In this document: piece after piece, positions 7,290 to 10,823 of the stretch | Layout: every line of letters begins with the position of its first letter | Position numbering within the stretch: the stretch's first letter is position 1 | Assembly (NCBI GenBank): GCA_017477035.1 | Contig: JAFUXW010000024.1 | Location: 1 to 10,823, forward strand | Source: Alphaproteobacteria bacterium | GTDB taxonomy: Bacteria; Pseudomonadota; Alphaproteobacteria; RF32; CAG-239 | Reading direction: 5' to 3' | DNA length: 10,823 bases | Program-made: the position numbers and the translations under genes | Notes under the pieces: generated by a model | The model's input: only the letters and a program-made list of their open reading frames with translations | What the model was told of the DNA's origin: nothing | Database searches by the model: none

Positions 7290-8219
7290 ATGGCCGGATT
7301 AAAGGAATTACGCACACGTATAGAAGCCATCAAATCGACGCAGAAAATTACTTCTGCCATGAAAATGGTGGCAGCTTCGCGCTTGCGCCGAGTTCAAATA
7401 CTGGTTGATAAAAATTTCGGATACTCTGAAAATTTGCGCCAATCAGCCCTTAGAGTCATGACGGAAATAGAAAATGAAGAAAAAATCAATGGGATTAAAT
7501 TTGTGCGCCCTCTGTTATTGCAACAGAAGAAAAAGCCGCTGAAATACCATTTGTATGTTATCTCATCAGATCGCGGTTTGTGCGGAGCGTATAACAGTAA
7601 TGTTGCAAAACGCGCTTCTCAACGTATCAGAGAATTACAAAAAGAAAATAAACAGATATCGGTTGCTTGCATAGGCAAAAAAGCATACGACATTTTACGT
7701 CGCTATTTTTCCGACAGCGATATAAATATAAGTCGTGTTGATAACAAATATCACGGACTTTCCTATGCAGATATGGCACATAAATTATCAGATGCAATTT
7801 TACAACAATTTATAGCCGGAGATTTTGATATTTGTGAGTTTGTATACGCCGATTTCAAAACGGCAATCAGCAGAACTTATGAATGCAAACAAGTGTGTCC
7901 GATTGAATTAAATTCGGAGCATTTAGATGATGAGCACTTACAAATGATAAATCGTTCTGGTGACGCTTTTTATGAGTATCTGCCTGATAAATTAACACTT
8001 TTAAGCGAGATTTTACCTATTTTATTTAATGATAATATGTTCAAAATCGTGGTAAACTCGGCGGCTTCCGAACACAGTGCTCGAATGACATCAATGGATA
8101 GCGCAACACGTAATGCAAAAAAAATGATTAGCGAATTGACTTTGAAATATAACAGTTTAAGACAATCGGCAATAACTACCGAGTTGATAGAGATTATCGC
8201 CGGAGCCGAGGCAATTTAA
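7290..8219 (+). CDS. atpG: ATP synthase F1 subunit gamma
   Basis: Gamma is the rotating central shaft that couples the c-ring to the catalytic hexamer. The two ends, which form the coiled-coil shaft, are strongly conserved. The N-terminus is MAGLKELRTRIEAIKSTQKI, continuing into AMKMVAASRLRR. The C-terminal signature ASEHSARMTSMDSA lies at 259-272, followed by RQSAITTELIEIIAGAEA. The globular middle has SSDRGLCGAYNSN at 92-104. At 309 residues it is somewhat longer than the usual 285-295, and the extra length seems to lie in the middle domain. The ATG directly follows the atpA stop without a spacer base, with AAAAGG upstream within the end of atpA. Fourteen bases and a strong AGGAG separate it from atpD. 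Confidence 0.97.
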   Translation: MAGLKELRTRIEAIKSTQKITSAMKMVAASRLRRVQILVDKNFGYSENLRQSALRVMTEIENEEKINGIKFVRPLLLQQKKKPLKYHLYVISSDRGLCGAYNSNVAKRASQRIRELQKENKQISVACIGKKAYDILRRYFSDSDINISRVDNKYHGLSYADMAHKLSDAILQQFIAGDFDICEFVYADFKTAISRTYECKQVCPIELNSEHLDDEHLQMINRSGDAFYEYLPDKLTLLSEILPILFNDNMFKIVVNSAASEHSARMTSMDSATRNAKKMISELTLKYNSLRQSAITTELIEIIAGAEAI

Positions 8220-8234
8220 ATCTAGGAGAATATA

Positions 8235-9683
8235 ATGACTATTGAACAAACAAAATCAAATAATCACTCTCTTGGTCATATCCACCAAGTTTTAGGTGCG
8301 GTTGTTGATGTTAAATTTGATGATGAAAATGATTTACCTGATATTTTAACGGCGTTAGAGTGTCAAAACAACGGTCGCAAGCTGGTGTTGGAAGTTGAAC
8401 AACACTTAGGAGGATGCGTCGTTCGCTGTATTGCATTAGATTCTACCGATGGTTTGGTTCGCGGTTTAGAGGTATTTAATACCGGTGAACCTATTAAAGT
8501 TCCGGTAGGACCGGAGTTATTAGGACGAATTGTTAATGTTTTGGGAGAGCCTGTTGATGAAAGAGGTCCTGTAAAAAGCAAAACATATTCTCCTATTCAT
8601 CGTGAAGCACCGGCATTTACTGACCAATCAACTAAAGAAGAGATTTTAGTTACCGGAATTAAGGTGATTGATCTTTTAGAGCCATACAGCAAAGGTGGAA
8701 AAATAGGTCTGTTCGGTGGAGCCGGGGTAGGTAAAACCGTGTTGATTATGGAACTAATCAATAACATAGCCAAAGGTCACGGGGGATATTCTGTATTCAC
8801 CGGTGTTGGAGAAAGAACCAGAGAAGGTAATGACCTCTATCACGAAATGATTGAATCCGGCGTTATTGATTTGAAAGGTGATAAATCCAAAACAGTATTG
8901 GTATACGGTCAAATGAATGAACCGCCGGGAGCTCGTGCCAGAGTAGCATTGACGGGATTAACCGAAGCCGAATATTTCCGTGATCAAGAACATCAGGATG
9001 TGTTATTGTTTATTGATAACATATTCCGCTTCACTCAAGCTGGTTCTGAGGTTTCAGCTTTACTCGGACGTATTCCTTCTGCCGTTGGCTATCAACCTAC
9101 ATTAGGAACAGATATGGGAGCAATGCAAGAACGTATTACATCGACAAAAGACGGTTCCATCACTTCAGTACAAGCAGTATATGTACCGGCCGATGATTTG
9201 ACGGATCCAGCTCCGGCAACAACATTTGCACACTTGGATGCGACCACAGTATTATCTCGTAAAATTTCTGAATTAGGTATCTATCCGGCAGTTGATCCTC
9301 TCGATTCCACCAGTCGAGCATTAAGTCCGGATATTGCAGGTCAAGAGCATTATGAAACAGCTCGCCGTGTCCAAGAAATTTTGCAAAAATATAATTCTTT
9401 GCAAGATATTATCGCCATTTTGGGTATGGATGAATTATCGGAGGAAGATCGTCAGGTAGTATCAAGAGCTCGTAAAATTCAAAAGTTCTTATCGCAACCA
9501 TTCCATGTTGCAGAAGTATTTACCGGTTTGAAAGGTGTGTATGTTCAACTTGAAGACACAATAAAGGGTTTTAAAGGAATTCTTGATGGTTTGTATGACG
9601 ATTTGCCGGAAGCAGCTTTTTACATGGTAGGAACCATTGAAGAAGCAATTGCTAAGGCTCAAAAGATGAAAGAGGAAAATTAA
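8235..9683 (+). CDS. atpD: ATP synthase F1 subunit beta
   Basis: Beta carries the three catalytic sites for ATP synthesis and hydrolysis. The 482 residues include Walker A GGAGVGKT at 161-168, the catalytic Glu193 in GERTREGNDLYHE, and Walker B VLLFIDN at 256-262. The family signature PAVDPLDSTS is at 351-360. The DELSEED loop at 399-405, which contacts gamma, is perfectly conserved. The N-terminus carries about 14 residues before the usual start of the barrel (GHIHQVLGAVVDVKF), a modest extension seen in several lineages. The ATG has the best ribosome site of the operon, AGGAG seven bases upstream. The TAA stop overlaps the atpC ATG by one base. Confidence 0.98.
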   Translation: MTIEQTKSNNHSLGHIHQVLGAVVDVKFDDENDLPDILTALECQNNGRKLVLEVEQHLGGCVVRCIALDSTDGLVRGLEVFNTGEPIKVPVGPELLGRIVNVLGEPVDERGPVKSKTYSPIHREAPAFTDQSTKEEILVTGIKVIDLLEPYSKGGKIGLFGGAGVGKTVLIMELINNIAKGHGGYSVFTGVGERTREGNDLYHEMIESGVIDLKGDKSKTVLVYGQMNEPPGARARVALTGLTEAEYFRDQEHQDVLLFIDNIFRFTQAGSEVSALLGRIPSAVGYQPTLGTDMGAMQERITSTKDGSITSVQAVYVPADDLTDPAPATTFAHLDATTVLSRKISELGIYPAVDPLDSTSRALSPDIAGQEHYETARRVQEILQKYNSLQDIIAILGMDELSEEDRQVVSRARKIQKFLSQPFHVAEVFTGLKGVYVQLEDTIKGFKGILDGLYDDLPEAAFYMVGTIEEAIAKAQKMKEEN

Positions 9684-10051
9684 TGGCGCAAAACGTTAAT
9701 TTAATTATCTATACCCCAGAAAAGACGGCGTTAGAACGTAAAGTTTATCGAGTAATATTGCCTTATGGCAATACTAATCTGACGGTATTGGAAGATCGCG
9801 CTCCGACATCTTTAGTTTTGCACGCCGGAATTTTGCAGATACTCAAAGAAAATGATGATATTGAGGTTTCTTATTTTATCGACAACGGAGTAGCCGACAT
9901 TGCTGACAATGTATGTAAAATATCTACAGCTCATTTAATACCATATAACAAGATAAGTATTGATGAGGCAAAAGAACTGTCAGAACAAGAACCTCAAAAT
10001 GCCGAGTTTTATAATACGATTGCCTATTATCTGCAGTCTTTTAAAAAATGA
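9683..10051 (+). CDS. atpC: ATP synthase F1 subunit epsilon, short C-terminus
   Basis: Epsilon binds the foot of gamma at the c-ring and can inhibit ATP hydrolysis through its C-terminal helices. Residues 1 to about 85 form the expected beta sandwich, with VNLIIYTPEKTALERKVYRV, the PYGNTNLTVLEDRAPT segment and FIDNGVADIADN. The remaining 37 residues suffice for little more than one helix and a short second one, against the two-helix hairpin of E. coli (family length about 130-140; here 122). Short forms are known in alphaproteobacteria, so this may be natural. However, the stop codon (TGA at 10049-10051) lies only four bases before the end hairpin of an IS200-like element. The insertion may therefore have set or changed the last few codons. 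The start overlaps the atpD stop (TAATG). Confidence 0.93.
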   Translation: MAQNVNLIIYTPEKTALERKVYRVILPYGNTNLTVLEDRAPTSLVLHAGILQILKENDDIEVSYFIDNGVADIADNVCKISTAHLIPYNKISIDEAKELSEQEPQNAEFYNTIAYYLQSFKK

Positions 10052-10055
10052 AACT

Positions 10056-10075
10056 CCACCGGCTCACGCCGGTGG
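10056..10075. repeat. RE hairpin of the IS200-like element
   Basis: A perfect eight-pair inverted repeat, CCACCGGC and GCCGGTGG, with loop TCAC on the plus strand (GTGA on the transposase strand). It starts four bases after the atpC stop. It is the likely transposase-binding hairpin of the element's right end. No T-run follows on the plus strand, so it is a poor terminator for the atp operon, though such a stem could slow polymerase or protect the mRNA 3' end. Confidence 0.75.
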
Positions 10076-10077
10076 TA

Positions 10078-10518
10078 TCATTTTAGGTCAAGCCAAGCTT
10101 GTCCTAAATCTTCGCGTCCTTGATATTCTATATAGCGTTGTATCACTGCCTCATTAACCCCTACGGTACTAACAAAATACCCATCTGACCAAACACTTTG
10201 TGTACCGAAATAGCATTTTTTAAGAAACGGATATTGCTTTTTCAAATCCCTCGCCGTATTTGATTTTATGATGCGCACAACACTACCCACACTCATCTTT
10301 GGTGGTATCTAAACTAACAGATGAATATGGTTTCTTTCGTGATTTTGTTCTATGAAGTATATTTGTGGGTAGTGTTCATGAATTTCTATCAACCGTTTCT
10401 TAAAAAATCCATATACACCAGCGTTGAATATCTTCTTACGGTATTTTGCCACTATCACTACATGATAGTGGCAGTGATACACGCAATTACTTTGTTTGAT
10501 ATACTTTACTTCTTCCAT
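10078..10518 (-). pseudogene. tnpA: IS200/IS605-family TnpA transposase with in-frame TAG
   Basis: The minus-strand frame from ATG at 10518 to TGA at 10080-10078 is 146 codons long, the normal size for an IS200 Y1 transposase. Codon 70 is TAG (10311-10309). Both sides of the stop are in the same frame and read as one protein. Before it come CVYHCHYHVVIVAKYRKK and the HUH motif NHIHLLV (His64, His66). After it come IPPKMSVGSVVRIIKS, WSDGYFVSTVG and RYIEYQ, with the presumed catalytic Tyr129 and metal-ligand Gln133. The family normally has Ser or a similar residue at this position (HLLVS-PP), so one base change, for example TCG to TAG, explains the lesion. No frameshift is needed. The ribosome site before ATG 10518 is weak. 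Everything else looks intact, so the inactivation is probably recent. Confidence 0.85.
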
Positions 10519-10556
10519 AACCGCAGTATAGTGCGAAGATTTAGGATTGTCTACAT

Positions 10557-10576
10557 CTACCTGCTAACGCAGGTAG
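10557..10576. repeat. LE hairpin of the IS200-like element
   Basis: A perfect eight-pair inverted repeat, CTACCTGC and GCAGGTAG, with loop TAAC on the plus strand (GTTA on the transposase strand). It lies 38 bases upstream of the transposase start. It matches the RE hairpin in stem and loop length but not in sequence detail. A CGTTAG at 10582-10587 is complementary to CTAACG at 10564-10569 in the hairpin, so an alternative fold involving the loop is possible. Confidence 0.72.
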
Positions 10577-10593
10577 TGTTACGTTAGAATCAT

Positions 10594-10616
10594 AAAAAAA
10601 CCACCTCGAAAGGTGG
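10594..10616 (-). terminator. Rho-independent terminator, strongest leftward
   Basis: On the minus strand the six-pair stem CCACCT/AGGTGG with a four-base loop TTCG is followed at once by seven T residues (10600-10594), a textbook intrinsic terminator. It ends leftward transcription coming from the right edge. On the plus strand the same stem is followed only by CTTTATAAATT, so it may also act, less well, as the terminator for the atp operon and the IS region. Confidence 0.75.
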
Positions 10617-10618
10617 CT

Positions 10619-10732
10619 TTATAAATTGGAGCGGGCAATGGGGTCCACTCCATTTTTTATAAAAGCATTGATTTTACTTGCTTTTGTATTTTGCTTACCT
10701 CTGGTATCAACCAAATGCATCACAGTATGCAT
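10619..10732 (-). CDS. Possible 37-residue small ORF
   Basis: From ATG at 10732 to TAA at 10621-10619 the minus strand encodes 37 residues beginning MHTVMHLVDTRGKQ and ending GVDPIARSNL; a second in-frame ATG is at codon 5. It lies just downstream of a good promoter and 2 bases before a leftward intrinsic terminator, which is the layout of a small monocistronic gene. Against it: the ribosome site is poor (AAAGG ten bases away), the first codons come from a 12-bp tandem repeat, and the 3' part coincides with a tRNA-Gly-like end, so the frame may be accidental. The composition is basic and polar, with no membrane segment. I do not recognise it. It could equally be a small untranslated RNA. Confidence 0.25.
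   Translation of the reverse strand: MHTVMHLVDTRGKQNTKASKINAFIKNGVDPIARSNL
10627..10642 (-). other. tRNA-Gly 3'-end-like sequence, possible attachment site
   Basis: Read on the minus strand, CCCATTGCCCGCTCCA looks like the 3' end of a glycine tRNA. It has a T-stem 3' arm CCCAT, a seven-base acceptor arm TGCCCGC, discriminator T and CCA. The last eleven bases agree with the E. coli glyT end as I remember it. The rest of a tRNA is missing: there is no T-loop (GTTCRA), anticodon arm or GCGGGCA 5' strand in the preceding 75 bases. A terminator follows ten bases later, as at a real tRNA gene. Such fragments are left at the far end of elements that integrate into tRNA genes. A chance match over 11-16 bases cannot be excluded. 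Confidence 0.35.
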
Positions 10733-10738
10733 CACACT
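10715..10738. repeat. Two-copy 12-bp tandem repeat
   Basis: ATGCATCACAGT (10715-10726) is followed directly by ATGCATCACACT (10727-10738), 11 of 12 bases identical. Each unit contains the palindrome ATGCAT. It lies between the leftward promoter and the tRNA-like end. It could be paired protein-binding sites, such as integrase arm sites or an operator, or merely the repeated codons at the start of the small ORF. Confidence 0.6.
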
Positions 10739-10753
10739 TAAGCCTTTAAGTAT

Positions 10754-10782
10754 ATTATAAGGCGAATTTTGCAAAATGTACA
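10754..10782 (-). promoter_or_regulatory. Leftward promoter with palindromic spacer
   Basis: On the minus strand, TGTACA (10782-10777) and a perfect TATAAT (10759-10754) are separated by 17 bases, a good housekeeping-type promoter and the best in the window. The spacer holds the perfect 12-bp palindrome ATTTTGCAAAAT (10766-10777), which touches the -35 box and could be a repressor operator. A second inverted repeat, CTTAA-GCCT-TTAAG (10737-10750), lies around the expected transcription start. The transcript would run through the small ORF and the tRNA-like end to the terminator. Rightward of the promoter, 10783-10823 shows nothing I can assign. Confidence 0.5.
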
Positions 10783-10823
10783 CGTTTTTATTCAACGTCG
10801 TGCAAAAAATATGGTTTTAAAAA

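Larger units (their letters stand above)
10052..10590 (-). mobile_element. IS200/IS605-type insertion sequence, single tnpA, probably inactive
   Basis: A unit of roughly 540 bp carries one Y1 (HUH) transposase reading frame on the minus strand, flanked by a GC-rich eight-pair hairpin at each side (10056-10075 and 10557-10576). This is the plan of IS200-type elements, which have subterminal hairpins, no terminal inverted repeats and no target duplication, and move as single strands. No tnpB or IscB gene is present. With tnpA leftward, the left end (LE) is at high coordinates and the right end (RE) next to atpC. The exact cleavage points cannot be read from one copy, so both boundaries are approximate to about 10-15 bases. 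The element separates atpC from the next terminator. Confidence 0.8.

Noticed and set aside
10056..10075. RE hairpin as the atp operon terminator
   Set aside because: The stem is strong and well placed, but no T-run follows on the plus strand and it pairs in design with the LE hairpin of the IS.
10309..10518. Two separate half-transposase genes
   Set aside because: Both parts lie in the same frame with only TAG and four codons (Ile-Pro-Pro-Lys) between them, so one interrupted gene is the simpler reading.
10321..10587. 88-codon plus-strand ORF in the IS
   Set aside because: Antisense to the HUH half of the transposase and across the LE hairpin; no homology or start signal.
10558..10732. A complete tRNA-Gly gene ending at the CCA at 10627
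   Set aside because: No T-loop, no anticodon arm and no matching 5' acceptor strand in the preceding bases on the minus strand; only the 3' end is present.
10638..10760. 40-codon plus-strand ORF (MGSTPFFIKALILLAFVFC...), hydrophobic, with GGAG six bases before its ATG
   Set aside because: It resembles a small membrane peptide, but it is antisense to a better promoter-terminator unit, overlaps the tRNA-like end and lacks a plus-strand promoter. It cannot be distinguished from chance.
1..10823. CRISPR array, rRNA genes, toxin-antitoxin pairs, prophage genes
   Set aside because: No regularly spaced repeats, no rRNA-like stretches and no recognisable toxin, antitoxin or phage proteins were seen.

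Overview
The window is AT-rich bacterial chromosome. Gene content and order point to an alphaproteobacterium, probably a compact-genome or host-associated (gut-type) lineage. An F1 ATP synthase operon in the order delta-alpha-gamma-beta-epsilon, with no F0 genes beside it, is the usual alphaproteobacterial layout. The MurB, FtsQ and FtsW sequences also read as alphaproteobacterial. The lineage is an inference from protein character and cannot be fixed without a search.

Layout. Positions 1-4178, minus strand, hold a tightly packed division and cell-wall (dcw) operon transcribed leftward: mraY, ftsW, murB, ftsQ, and the first 80 codons of ftsA, which runs off the left edge. The genes that normally sit between these (murD, murG, murC, ddl) are absent. 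A short AT-rich divergent region (4179-4315) separates mraY from a plus-strand gene for an unrecognised exported protein (4316-5083). The F1 operon atpH-atpA-atpG-atpD-atpC (5182-10051, plus strand) follows, with almost every junction overlapping or abutting. Directly after the atpC stop lies a small IS200/IS605-type element (about 10052-10590). It has a hairpin at each end and a minus-strand Y1 transposase gene interrupted by one in-frame TAG. The last 230 bases hold a leftward intrinsic terminator, a stretch identical to the 3' end of a glycine tRNA, a 12-bp tandem repeat, a possible 37-codon ORF and a good leftward promoter containing a palindrome.

How the genes work together. MraY makes lipid I at the membrane, MurB supplies the UDP-MurNAc precursor, FtsW polymerises lipid II at the septum, and FtsQ and FtsA are divisome scaffold and membrane-anchor proteins. 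The five atp genes encode the whole catalytic F1 sector plus the stalk subunits.

Most of the window is housekeeping, and I do not see a new defence or metabolic system. The points most worth a second look are: the pared-down dcw order; a possible Shine-Dalgarno-sequestering leader in front of mraY; the exported protein of unknown function; the IS abutting atpC with a single-codon lesion in its transposase; and signs that the right edge is an integration site at a tRNA-Gly end.
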